DNA of 64,000 bases from Phascolomyces articulosus (lineage: Eukaryota; Mucoromycota; Mucoromycetes; Mucorales; Lichtheimiaceae): NCBI GenBank assembly GCA_025677815.1, contig JAIXMP010000056.1:1-64000 (forward strand). The letters run 5' to 3'. Below, one piece after another: positions 46,437 through 58,576 of this stretch. Both the position numbers and the translations under genes were made by a program. The notes under the pieces were generated by a model. The model saw only the letters and a list, made by a program, of their open reading frames with translations. It made no database searches and was not told the DNA's origin. Position 1 is the stretch's first letter; every line of letters starts with the position of its first letter.

Positions 46437-48687
46437 TTCTTTAATAATAAACAATGCATTTTGATATAAATAATTATAGATAATATAAATGCATAACCTA
46501 GTACATTATGTCATCCAATGGATAATGGGTTGAAAACTGAATCCTCTGTTATTCTTGAGTTACGTAGAAACAATTTTCGTCTTTTTTGGTATATATACTT
46601 TTGAACTTGATCAGTGTATAGTAAATAAAAACTGATCTTCTTTAATTCCACAAATAACCAAAGGTACTTTTTAAAAATGCAACCTATAGTCATGAAAGAA
46701 TATTAAATCTCTTTTATAATAATACGTGAGTACTCATCACCGATGAATTAGTCATTATGTACTACTCAAAGTAAATTTCATTATTCTCCTATTAACGCAC
46801 TTGTATAATTTCCACTCTCTATGTAAGGTGTGATAATTACTACTAATATAAAAATTAGCGTCATTAACTTATTTAATATGTATTTGATCTTGGCACCATT
46901 TATATTATGACTTTTTTTTTTGTTAAACTTGATCTTAATGGAAGAACTCAATTATAGACCATACAACACATATTATTAAGTGAACATTGAAACATAAAAT
47001 AAAAGCATGTCATTAATGTGATAAAATCACACATTCACTATCACCTAATATAGTAAAATTTTTTAAAATATCCAAACGTTTGGTTGGCTCCCTTTATCTA
47101 CACTATTATATACAATTGTAAAAAAAATACATAAAGTGTTCACCTTGGGACCCATCATAAAAATGTAAAGTATTAGACCATCATGATACATATGATAATA
47201 ATAATAATAATAATAGTTTCTATGAAAAAAAGATTCCAATAGCAGGACCCATATACCGACTTTTGAGATCACATTTTTCTAATATATCTATATTTATGTA
47301 TTATGGGTGGTGGCAATTATATTTAGTTTCCTGGTTACATGGCATTGCATATAATCTGGATAAATATACGTTAGTAGTATAACAGGTTTAAAAATACTTT
47401 GCATATTTATAATATTCGTTCTTACTCTGCTTATTTTTATATACACATTCATCAGTATCGCTCTCATTTTTAACACTTGTCAATACTAGATTAAGTTTTC
47501 ATATAGTATGTATAAGCGGAAGGCGAATAAAGCAGTTTGCAGAAGATAGATGTAATATAAACTCCTGTATGTTGAAGATGTATATACTATTTACATATTT
47601 ATGATTGTAAACTCTGTTGATGCTGAGTTCATCCTAAAAAAAAGGTTTTTGTTTAAACAAGATGACAGATTTGAACTACGGTTATCTGCAGTCCAAATAG
47701 TTCATGCATAATGTTTCTTTCTTTTTTTTCTTTCTTTTTTTTTTTTTATGCATATGATGATGATGATAATAATAATATAAAAAGATTCCTCGGGACATAA
47801 TAAAAGTGTTGGGGGAGGAACAGAATGACAAGAGAGGGATGATATTGTTATCTTTGCCACCATATATATTAGATATAACTCCACTTATTATAGTTTAACA
47901 ACAACAACTATATGCAATAGCAACAACTAACAGGATATATATATATATATTGTTGACTAGTACATAGTTACTAAGCACCATTTCATTTATTATACTTATT
48001 TGTTTTTATGGTTTATCAACAATGATAAATACAATAATTGTGTGGCTCTTTTCTTAAGATTTATAAATGTTATTAAATCCGGGAATATAAAACTTTTATA
48101 GGACTATTAGAAAAAAAGGAGCATTTTTAGATGTGGTGTTATCAATGTATTCTCATGCATAGTTTTGATGAACTTACCTATAATAATAATAAAGGGGATG
48201 TTGTTAATGAATTTTATATATCTAATATTTCATGTCAATAAGGAAAAAGAAAATTGTTCTTTTCCCAGGAGTACGTACGTTAACGTAAATAATGCATCTA
48301 TCGTATTTTTTTAAAGAAGTGAGGTATTTATATCATAAATAACAAAAAAACTTGGTTGATATTATTATTATCATTCCTTAAAAGAAAAAATTATATAAGA
48401 ATTCGTAATTTTTTTTAGCGCCACGAAATATAATAAGAAATAAGGAGATTGGATGGTTTTTATATATATTGAAACTTTATTGTTTTCCATGATCCAAATT
48501 TTGAAGCCACATGATCAACCATTTTGACCCTGATCCACTGTTTTTTTTACGCCATTTCAACATTCAAAATAATAATATGCCAACGATGGGGTCCCTATTT
48601 ACCGTATCAGGTATAGTTTGGCGTAGTACGTAGTAGTAGTATTTTTAATAATAATAATAATAATAACAATAATAAATAAACAAAAAC
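46437..48687. other. 2.2-kb repeat-rich spacer, no gene
   Basis: Very AT-rich with (AAT)n near 47195-47215, GAT repeats near 47755-47770 and TA runs near 47935-47950. No supported exon on either strand. Confidence 0.55.
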
Positions 48688-49270
48688 ATGTGGGGATTCT
48701 TTTGTTATCATCATAATGAAAAAGTGGATAATAAAAGAAAAAGTACATTATGAAATCATTTTCCTTCTCCTTATTCAAAAAATAATAAAACGGTAGAAAA
48801 TATCTATACGTTATCCAATTCTTCTATAGTAGAAAAAAAAACTCAAGAGCTGCATCATGTATCTAATAATAATAAAGATCCTTTCGTAATAGAAATGCTG
48901 CATAAAAATGATAAACTTTATATATATTTTTATATAGAAAAAAAAACCCTCCTATATTCAATTTAGTTTATCTCCACTCCCCCCACTGTCCTCCAACAAC
49001 GTTTAAACGGTTAAAAAATAATCCACTGTTTTCTAATTGCATTAATTATATTCTATCGTAATTAAGTAATTCTATAAAGAAAACTCTGAATAATTCTTCT
49101 TCATCTTCTTCTTAACGATACTATTATGATTTATTGTTATTATTACAAAGAAGTAGTAATGCGATGGATTGTTCTATAAGAAATGATCGTTTTCAAATTC
49201 ATTTTCTCTAACGAAACGACAGAAAAAGATGCTTCTGTTCGGAAACATCCACGACGACAAGAAGAAGGTA
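48688..49270 (+). CDS. possible short multi-exon gene, very uncertain
   Basis: An ATG near 48688, in good context (ACAAAAACATG) after a long AAT-rich leader, opens MWGFFCYHHNEKVDNKRK. With a GTACAT donor and a CTATAG acceptor it continues as EKKTQELHHVSNNNKDPFV and IEMLHKNDKLYIYFY. Further on, ACGACAG could open an exon DASVRKHPRRQEE ending at GTAATA (49269). Without splicing, a TGA interrupts the first frame. No family is recognised, and the connection between pieces is a guess. Confidence 0.15.
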
Positions 49271-49295
49271 ATATGATCTATTCTATAATGTAATT

Positions 49296-49337
<42 letters not shown>

Positions 49338-50303
49338 ATAATAATAATATTATTAATAATAATGATAATGATAATAATTAATCATCATACTTAATTATAA
49401 TACACACAGACTGACATATACATATATATATATATATATATATAAATACATGTAATTCATATTAAAACCATGAGATCTACGGAGAGAAAAAAAAGAAGTA
49501 TATGTGAAAGGGGAAGGAGAAAAGAAAGTTTTTGTGCTACGTTTCTATTTTTCTTTATTGGACTTTTTAAGGAATTTTCGGACGGAAATGTTTGGAACTA
49601 TCGATTTGTTTCACGATAACTTTTCTTTTTTCAATGGCGTTTCAACCTATTTTATTATACAAATAACAATTTTTCTTAAACGAAGAAGGAGAGAAAGAGA
49701 AAGAGACAGGACTATTAAAGAGGCGTTTAACTTTTATTTAATAGGGAAAAGGGGAAATAAACTTTCTTTTTATAAAAATATATATTTTTTATAATGAATT
49801 ATAATGAATTATTATAATAACTATTATAATTATTATTTATTAAAAGAAGACGATTAAAGGATAGACAAAAACAACAACCTTTTTTTTTTGATTACAAAGA
49901 AGAAGAAAAAGAAAAAGAAGTTATCATAATAAAAAATGATATACAGTTTTATAAAAAAAAAAAGTAAAAAGAATGCTTAGAAGTTTCGATGAGTCCCTGA
50001 CGATTTTCTTCTTTTATGCGCATTCTGCATCTTCTACAATTTCCGTTTTTTTGATACCCCCAAAATCAAAAAAAAAAAAAAATGCGTTGTGTTGTATGCT
50101 TTAAACCTTTGGAACTTCATCATCCTCCTTTTATTATTATTATTATTATTTATAAAGAGATTTCCTCCCCCACCTTCCTTCTCTCTCCCTTGTTCTCTCT
50201 CTCCCTTTTGAATAAAGTCTCTCTCTCTCTCTCTTTCTCTCTCTCTCCCCCCCAAAGAAACTTCTTTTAGATCATATTTCCCCCATGATTTCGATGGTTG
50301 AAT
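49271..50303. other. spacer with microsatellites and CT-rich tract
   Basis: Contains the TAG microsatellite, TA runs near 49428-49443, purine-rich sequence, and CT-rich blocks at 50160-50250 upstream of the calcineurin-segment gene. A 96-codon frame at 49504-49794 was rejected as coding because it has no motif and ends in low complexity. Confidence 0.5.
49296..49338. repeat. (TAG)n microsatellite
   Basis: About 14 TAG triplets followed by AAT triplets. No coding context. Confidence 0.9.
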
Positions 50304-50315
50304 TATATATAAAAG
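50304..50315 (+). promoter_or_regulatory. TATA box of the calcineurin-segment gene
   Basis: TATATATAAAAG lies 84 bp upstream of the ATG at 50399 and just after a CT-rich block. This is a good core-promoter layout and argues that the short gene is transcribed from its own promoter. Confidence 0.5.
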
Positions 50316-50398
50316 GTCATCCATTTTCATTTTCAAAATTTCTTTTTTTTTATTATTTTATTCCATCAAATAATAAACACTTCTTTATTAATACAAAA

Positions 50399-50964
50399 AT
50401 GTCTCTTGCTGTTATCAACCTTCACCAAGACGAACTCGCTAACGAGCATACAACACCTTCTTCAAATATCTTGGCTAACCGTCATCGACGTCTTGTGATT
50501 AAGAAGAAGGTCATTGCTATTGGTAAATTGTCAAGACAACTTTCTGTCTTGCGTGAAAATCCCGATATGGTCAAGGAAATCAAACGTTTGAATGGTAGTA
50601 AACTTCCATTGGGTACTTTATCACAAGGTGAACAAGGTCTTCGACAAGGTATGTAACCATATCCTTATTCTTATTGAAATCAATCCATATTTTTTTTAAA
50701 AAAAAAATTATATTAAAGTTCACCAAGTGTCTATTTAAATTTTTATATATAATATATTATCCTTACCAACATCATATCTACACGCAACACATACATTACA
50801 TACATACAAATATATATCCATTCATAACGTATCAACAACAAATCAACTCCATTCCATTATTATTCATAACTTTAATTTTTTTTTATCTATATATAACCAT
50901 ATATATAGCATTAGCAATGTTGGAAGCAAAGGAACGAACACCAAATGATGATAGTATCGTGTAA
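50399..50964 (+). CDS. stand-alone calcineurin A C-terminal regulatory segment, 101 aa
   Basis: Exons 50399-50648 and 50909-50964 (260-nt intron, GTATGT to TATATAG) give 101 aa. Residues ~4-14 (AVINLHQDELA) resemble the end of the calcineurin-B-binding helix of calcineurin A (V-L-N-I-C-x-x-D-E-L). Residues ~28-52 (HRRLVIKKKVIAIGKLSRQL then SVLREN) match the calmodulin-binding helix (R-N-K-I-x-A-I-G-K-M-x-R-V-F-S-V-L-R-E). LPLGTLSQGEQGLRQALAML matches the following L-P-x-G-x-L-x-x-G-x-x-x-L-x-x-A. The phosphatase domain is absent here and in the 4 kb upstream. The ATG context is good (ACAAAAATGTC), a TATA box sits 84 bp upstream, and both exons are intact. Seen: a complete small gene with only the regulatory tail. 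Inferred: it could bind calmodulin, or calcineurin's catalytic subunit as an autoinhibitor-like peptide. Alternatively it is a truncated gene duplicate. Confidence 0.72.
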
Positions 50965-51570
50965 TTCATTTGTTTTTTAATCCACCTCCTCAACTTCTTC
51001 CCCTTCACTCTTCTTCTTCTTCCTCTTCCTCGTTTTTTTTTCTCTCTTTCTATATTATTGTTTTTAAACCGATCATATAACTTTCTCTTTTTTTCTTTCT
51101 TTCAATCCTATTTGTCTTTCCATTTATTTTGTTAAATACAACTTTGGTTTTCTTTATACATTATTATTAGTATATTAAGATTTGTTTAAATAATGTGGCG
51201 TATCAAGGTGTATATAATACATCAAGACAAAGGGGATAAATAGGAGGTCAAGGGATAAAAAAAATATTAAGGATTATTATATATCACTACACAAACAATT
51301 TTTTTTTTAAAAAAAAAACACTTCTTTGGTTCATTCAACATCTCTCATATAATCCATAATAATAATAATACAACATTTTTCGTTCTTTTTTTTTTAACAA
51401 AGTAGGATTACCCTGTATTAGTTTATTACAAAAAAAAAATTAAAAAAAAAGAAACACACATCAACTCAAAAATAAAATATAGATTATGAAACAAGGAGAG
51501 TAGTTGTATGAAGTGGAGGGGGAGAACGGGAATAAAAAGAGAGAAAGAGAAAGAGAAAGAGAAAAAAAAA
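50965..51570. other. intergenic region between convergent genes, no gene
   Basis: 3' flanks of the calcineurin-segment gene and of EAF1, rich in T and A runs, with an A/T homopolymer pair near 51300-51317 and an AGAGAAAG tract at 51535-51562. Confidence 0.6.
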
Positions 51571-51733
51571 TTATACATGTGGTGGTCGCATCATAGGTGA
51601 TCCACCACCATTCACTTGTTGTTGTTGCTGCTGTTGCTGTCTTAAATGTTGAAGGTATTGAATTTGTTGAGGTGTAAGATGTGGCATTGGTTGACCTGTT
51701 AACCCAGTATTTCCTTGCATTTGATTTGCTTGT

Positions 51734-51765
<32 letters not shown>

Positions 51766-52015
51766 TTGTTGTTGATGTTGTTGTTGTAAAAGCTGTTGCA
51801 ATTGAAATCTTTGTTGTAAAGCTTGATGATGTTGCTGTTGTAATAAAGCAGCAGATAATCCACCATTTGTTCCCAACTGTGTTTGTTGTTGACCCATAGC
51901 AGGACTAGCTGTCATTTGAGGAAATTGTGAAGTGGGTATAGTTGATCCATTCATCGTTGTAGAAGCTGCTGCAGCTGCTGCAGCTGCTGCCGCTGCCGCT
52001 GCCGCTGCCGCTTGC

Positions 52016-52048
<33 letters not shown>

Positions 52049-55000
52049 GCCTGAGCATGTGCTTGAGCTTGAGCTTGAGCTTGTGCCTGAGTCGCCGCAG
52101 CGGCAGCAGCAGCAGCATTCCGCAATTGCATTTGCTGTTGAAGATATCTTTGTAATTGAAGTTGTTGTTGAGGAGCTAATTGATGAACCGGGTATCCCAT
52201 TTGAACCAATTGAGCGGCTACAGCCAACGTATTAGCAGGGGATGATTGCATATTCACTGGGAGTGGTTGTTGTGGTTGTTGCGGTAATTGCTGAGTAGGA
52301 ACACTACCAGGTTGAGGTGTAGGTTGTGGTTGCGGTTGTTGTGGATGTTGTTGTGGAGTAGAAGGTTGCGGTTGTTGCGGTGGTTGTTGAGGTAATGATG
52401 GTAGTTGTGGTGGTTGTGATAAAGGTTGTGATTGAGGTGGTAATGGATGAGATTGTTGTGACATAGCCGGTGAAGCAGACATTGAATGAGGTTGTTGTGG
52501 TTGTGGCTGTGGTTGTGGTTGAGGAATACCTTCTGAATGAGAAGGTGTGACAGGTGAATGAGAAACAGCTTGAGGTTGTTGTTGTTGAGGTGGTAAAGGT
52601 TGTGATCCTGGCATCATATTACCAAACCTTTGAATGGGTGCAGAGACAGGCGGTCGTCCTGCTTGAGCTTGTGCTGCTGCTTGAACAAGTGCCATTTGAC
52701 GCTGTCGTAAAAGGTGTAATTGTGCAGCGGGGTATCTATTTTGTGGTGTAGCCGCACTTTGTTGACTGGTTGGTATCGCTGGCGGTCGTACAACATTAGC
52801 AGCAGCAGAAACAGATATGGGTCGACTGATCCCACCTAATCCTGTTGCAGAAGATACATTCGATGGAATGGATGTACTAGGTACAGCTGTCATTGGTGGT
52901 CGTAGTTGGGATCCCATAGGTGAATGACTAGGTGTTCCACTTTGTTGAACAGGTCGTACTGCATTCATCTATAAAATCATTCATTGATTTCCACCCCCCA
53001 CAAAAAAAAATTGTGTTTAGTAAAAAAAACTAAACCTTCTTTTTCCTAATCAAATATACACATCCAATATAACTTACATTGGCAGGTTGTCCATTAAGAC
53101 TATATCCAGCAGATAATTGTCTTTGTTCCAATAGAGCTTGTTGCATTTGTCGGTCACGATTGGCTTTATGTAAACTCAATTCTAAAGCCGTTGGTAAACG
53201 TTGACCATTAGAGCCCATACCATGAGCTTCAATAGTACTACGAGGTCCTGAAGATGTGGCTACAAAGAATGGAAAACAAAAAAAAAAAATTAGGAGACCA
53301 AACTTTTTTTTTTTTGCAGCCGTTGTATGCATAGAAAAAGGGAAACATTATCAACTTACAAAGAGGTTTTTGTAATTCTTCCCGTTTCTTTTGAGTTTTC
53401 TTTATGGATTCAAGGATATGATATTGTCGTTGTCTCTTTTTCACAGAGTCAAACTTGACTAATGAAGGCCTCTTGATTGCTTCCTTTTTCAGTTTAGATG
53501 CATAAGCTAAAAAAAAAAGAGAGAGAGAAACTCAAATATAGGTCAACAACAACAATTATAATATATGGAAATGTTGAGAGATACAGAAAGATTAGTTTTT
53601 ATAACTAAATGTAAAAAGTATCATTTACCTGGACTCACTTGACCAGAAAGGGATGTCAAATTATTCTGTTTCCATCGTTCATGACATTGCCATGGTGTTC
53701 GAATTTCACTCGTTTTAGGTCCTCGAATAGCATTAAAAGCATCCGTAATAAGATTCCAATTAAATGAATATTGTAAAATCATTTGAATCAAACATAAATC
53801 ATCATCTTCTGTCCAAGTAGTTGTAGGTAAAGGATGGGATGGTGTTTTTGGAGTAGGAGGTTGTGTAACAGGAATATCTTTATGCTTCTTGGGTGCAAAC
53901 AGTTCTGCAAATAATAATGCCATAAAACCAATTTAGAAAATGTGTCATCATTAACATAATATTAAAAAATGTGCATTATGCAAAGAAGAATTCTTAAATA
54001 AAATAATCTGGACCTGCTTTTTTTTTATATAAACAATAAAAGCAAAAATTCTTACGTGATATAAGTGGTGTCGTATCATATCGTTCATGACGTGGTAATA
54101 CTTTCACTTCCATTTCATCTTGTTCGTCATCTTGTACTGCAAGTTGATCACCTTCTGCATTTCTCTTACGACTAAGACGTTGACGTCGTTTCAAAACTAC
54201 CTTCTTTGTCACTAATTGAGTTAAAGCAACAATACGGCCATATTCGGCTTCATCAAAGTATGGGTCGTCAAAGTCGGGGTTCGGTGGCTCGTAACACAGT
54301 AAATCGGGAAATACGGCATGAATGTCCAAGTCTCCGAAATCTTCCACCGGTAATGTAATGATTGTTTTGTTTGTATCAAAATGACGGACCACTGCTCGGT
54401 ATTCTTCTCTCACTTGATAAGGTAACTCTTGAGCTGTCATTGCTGACGCTGTAATGGTGGGTATGGATGTGGGTGTTTCTACAGCATGGTTTGTTTCTGT
54501 TTCAGATACAGCTTGCGATGATGTATCAGGTGTAGGTGCTGCTACTGAATCTGATGTACCAGTAGATTCATTGACCAATTCTTGTCCATCTATCTTTGAT
54601 TCATTTGTATCTATATGAGTAGAAGAAACTTCTACTGGCTCTGATGGTTTTTCAATCGGTTCGTCCTGTATTATATCCTTCTCGATTTCTATAGCTTCTT
54701 CATGCTGAGGACGAATCTAAACATTGAGCAATGTATAATAATATTATTATTATCCTAAGCTAAACCATGGATCATTTCCCCCTCCCCCCCACCTTTTATC
54801 CCTTCTCCTTCCTCTCCCTAACATATACTAATATTTAATTACCTTAACACATACGGATGATTTATCCGTTGCCAAATGCCATTCCATTACTGCATGAGCA
54901 ATTAAATATGCAGTTGCAATTTTCCATTTACGTTCCTCTTTAAAATCTGTGCGCATCCATTTCTATAGATATCCAAAAAAAAAAAATCCAATTCATACAG

Positions 55001-56903
55001 TTTAATAATTGAATATAGGTTCTCACTCTCTCTCTCGTATCATATATACCCCCAAAAAAAGACTATATATATATACATTACCATCTCATCCAACATATAA
55101 TCCCAATGAGTTTTGGTTCTAGGAACCATCTTTTGACGTTTCAATTGTCGTAAACTCCAAAGATTCTGTTTTTTTAAATTCTCAATTGATTGTATTGTTT
55201 TTACTGATTTAAGTTCATCTCGTGCAAGCTATATATATATAATAACAGGGAAAAAAATGATTGATGAATCTCATAGAACAAAAAAATACAAACCTACTCA
55301 AGGCTTTTTTTTGTAACACCTCCCTCTCTCTTTTTTAAGTTTATACTTACCGCCCAATCACTAGTCATGACTACTTTTCTTGCAGTTTGTAAAGATTTGG
55401 ACAAAGGTTGTGCATTTGCACGTAATTGCCACGCATACAAGTCAAGGCCTTCTGTTTTATCACTTCGATCATCAGCAAAATCCAATCCATTATAAGTTTG
55501 AGGTTGATAATATTTCGCGTCAGGTCTTCTCTGAGTTGGTATCTTTGTGCGTTGGGGTGTCATCTTTGGAGCACGATATGTTTGTTGTGGTTGTGGTTGA
55601 GGTGATGGTGATGATTGTTGTTGAGTAGGTGTTGGAGAAGTTGATGAAAATATAGGTTCTGTCGTAATTTCTGACACTTTATTTTCTATCTGATCCTATT
55701 TTGAATGTGTTTTCAATGAAGGAAAAAGAGAGAGAAAAAAAGTTAATAAAACACTCAGTACACATATAAACAATCTCTTTAGATCCGTAATATTTTTGAC
55801 AATGTATTTGGAAAAAAAAGGGGGAAAAGGAAAATAGGAGTAGGTGGTGTAAAGATAGAAATAAGAATAAAACAACAACAATAATAATAAAATATTATAC
55901 CTCAATGATTTGTTCTGGAAAAACCTTTATATCAGTGGACGGTTCGAGAGGTTCATTTTTCAATTCCGGTAGTGGCTTTTGTTGTTGTTGTTGTTGTTGT
56001 TGTTGTTCCTGTAAATGTTGTTGATCTTTCTCCATTTCTATTTCTGGGGAAGGTTGTGCTTGTAGTAATGGTGATGATTGTTTTTCTTGATCTTGTTCTT
56101 GTGGTTGTTGTGGTGATAATGGTTGCGATAATAATGGTTGTGATGGTACTTCTTGTTGAGGGGATGAGACTTTTTCCAATAATTCAGAATCTTTTGGTTC
56201 CTCTTGTGATTGAGTAGTAATTGTAGTTGTGGTTGTAGGAATTACATCATCTAACACTGACTCTTCTTTCACAATGATAGCCGAATCCGGGGATCTGTAA
56301 TTTTTTTTATCAAAAAAAGTTGTCAATATATCAGTGAATTCCCATCAAATAATTTTTTGCCCAGTTTTCAAAAAGATATACCTCAGTCTATTGTCTTCAA
56401 GAAAAGAATCCAATTTTGACATATCCCTCTGATCTTCCATAAATTCCATGAATTGTGTCTCCTTCAAAGTATCGTTATGTTCGTTATCGTCTTGTAATTG
56501 TCCCATCAACAAAAATAATTCCTTGAGTAAAATATCTCTGTGTTTTTTTAAAGTGCTAAAAAAAGAAAAAACGGTTTTTAAATGATATATTCAATCATCC
56601 AATTCACTTTCATCTTCTTATTTAAAAAAAAAAAAGAAGAATTACCTTAATTTATCCGTTCGTTCTTGCAATGCGTTCGATCGCAATGTATCAATAGTTG
56701 TATTATTCTAAAAAAGATTTATTTTTTTTTCAATTTTAATAAATCGGGAACAAAATCATCTATTTTAATTCATGCAAAAAAAAAAAAAATATATCACTTA
56801 CTAATAAAGAAGATGATAATGGTCCAAACTCACCCAATCCGTTCGTAGTAACTGGACAATCCTGTCCAGATATTATAGTATCCAATGACACATCTGTTGA
56901 CAT
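51571..56903 (-). CDS. eaf1: NuA4 histone acetyltransferase subunit Eaf1/Vid21
   Basis: About twelve exons. The ATG at 56903 opens MSTDVSLDTIISG. Eaf1 is the scaffold of the NuA4 complex (Esa1/Tip60 H4 and H2A acetylation). In order: an N-terminal coiled region (LKKHRDILLKELFLLMGQL, about 56560-56490); a long Gln/Pro/Ser-rich linker; the HSA domain across two exons (RTKTHWDYMLDEM near 55120-55080 and KWMRTDFKEERKWKIATAYL near 54962-54900, ending AVMEWHL); DLLCYEPPNPDFDDPYFDE (about 54300-54240); the SANT/Myb domain (WTEDDDLCLIQMILQYSFNW then GPKTSEIRTPWQCHERWK, about 53815-53660); and a final 465-codon exon with poly-Gln and poly-Ala runs ending MMRPPHV. HSA followed by SANT with a Q-rich tail is the Eaf1/p400 layout without a helicase, which identifies Eaf1. 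Some linker exon borders are approximate. Confidence 0.88.
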
Positions 56904-58576
56904 AATCCTTGTAACGTTTTTATAATAATAGGCCCACGACGAATCGCAAAAAACCTCTTTTTTTTGGCTTGTTGGCGTAAAAAAGCTGTTCTTTCGATAT
57001 TGATTATAATTAAATTAAAAAAAGATTGCAACAACCCAACCCAATATACTATTCTTTTTTTTTCTTTGCTGTTATAATTCGTTTTATTGGGTTGCTAGGA
57101 TCGTATTGTTGTTGTTACTGTTATAGATAGTGATAAAAAAGAGAGAGAGAGAGAGAATAGATCGAAAATGATTATCGTTTCGTTTCGTTATTTTTGCTGT
57201 TGTTTCGTCTTTTCAACTTTCGTGTTGTTCTTTTGTTGTATATAGGAATGGTATTCAAAAGAAAAAGAACAAGGCCGTTGTAGGTTATGCGAAGAGAGGT
57301 AGGGCGAAAACACAACAGCACAAACACACACACACACACAACAACAACGACACGGAGAGATAATAAAAAAGATGGAGGAGTTCTATATATTTTAAATATT
57401 TATATATATATATATAAGAAAAAAAGATTAATTGGATGGAATAAGTTATGATGTAACCTTTCATTAAAACATCAAGTTGTCAAATTAATTGAAATAAAAA
57501 AGTTTAATTTCTTTTTACCTTGAATGTCGTTTGTTTAAAAAAAAACGAGCGTAAAAGATCGTCTCGGTTTATGATGAGTTGATTTGGGAAGGGGCTGTGT
57601 GTGTGAGTTGAAGTGAGGAAGGGGAGGTATACGTTGTTTTTTTTGTGTGTGAAAAAAAAAATACAAGTCGTTCTTTTTTTTTCAGATGATCGTTACCAAG
57701 TTATGAATTTACTGCCAAAATAAAAAAAAAAAACTCGGTTACTATAAAGTTCATCTAGTGAATTAGTAAAACTTTATATAATAATGGATATATGTACATG
57801 TACAAGTTTGTTATTATATATTATATTATATAGAAATATTTTAATAGTACATAACAATAAACAATTATAATATATACCTTTTGGTGGAATAACAGTCAGT
57901 CAGTAAGTAATAGTAATAATACTATATTATTATGCTTGATTTTCTATCTCACTCCAAAGAATAAGTCCACCAAAAAAAAAAAAAAGTGCTAGATTAATTC
58001 TTATTCTAAATGACGTCACTCACTTTCTCTCACTTGATAAAATCATTCACTATAGAGTCGTATCTATCATCATACGCTAATATATATATATAATACAATA
58101 ACAAAAAGACGTTCTCTTTTTTCAAGTATTTTTTTAGAGATAAAAAAAAAGGTTTTAAAAAAAAAATAAAAGGGAAGATACGGAAATCTATTTGAAAAAA
58201 AAATAGTGAAAAAGAAAAAAAAAACAGAGACAAAAAAAGAAAAAGGATACTACAATGTTGAAAGGGGGGGTTTTTTTTTTGTTGGACTTTTTTTAGGTGA
58301 GGTGTAATGTGTGTGTGAGATAGAAGAAATAGATAGTTTGAGTGTGTATATAGTAGTTTATATATGTATGTATATATAAATGTGTGTGTTTTGTTGGTCT
58401 TTATATATGGATGAAGAAGATGGACTTTTTTTTTGAATAATAAGGAAGAAGAAGCAGTAAAAAAAGAAAAGAAATATTCGTTTTCGGGTTTAAAGTGATT
58501 TAAAAAATTTGAAATAATAGGTTTTTTTTTTGAGGGTTAAAGAAGTATAAAAATATAATATGAAAAGTGGGAAAGA
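56904..58576. other. 1.7-kb intergenic region, no gene
   Basis: The EAF1 promoter side (CA repeats near 57320-57342, GA repeats near 57140-57155) and the LARP1 3' flank, with many A and T homopolymers and GT repeats. No exon is supported. Confidence 0.6.

Noticed and set aside
49504..49794. 96-codon plus-strand frame as a membrane protein gene
   Set aside because: No motif, an Arg/Glu run from a purine repeat, no clear promoter and no splicing partner.
51681..52751. Plus-strand Val/Leu-rich reading frames
   Set aside because: They are antisense shadows of the Gln- and Ala-rich C terminus of EAF1.
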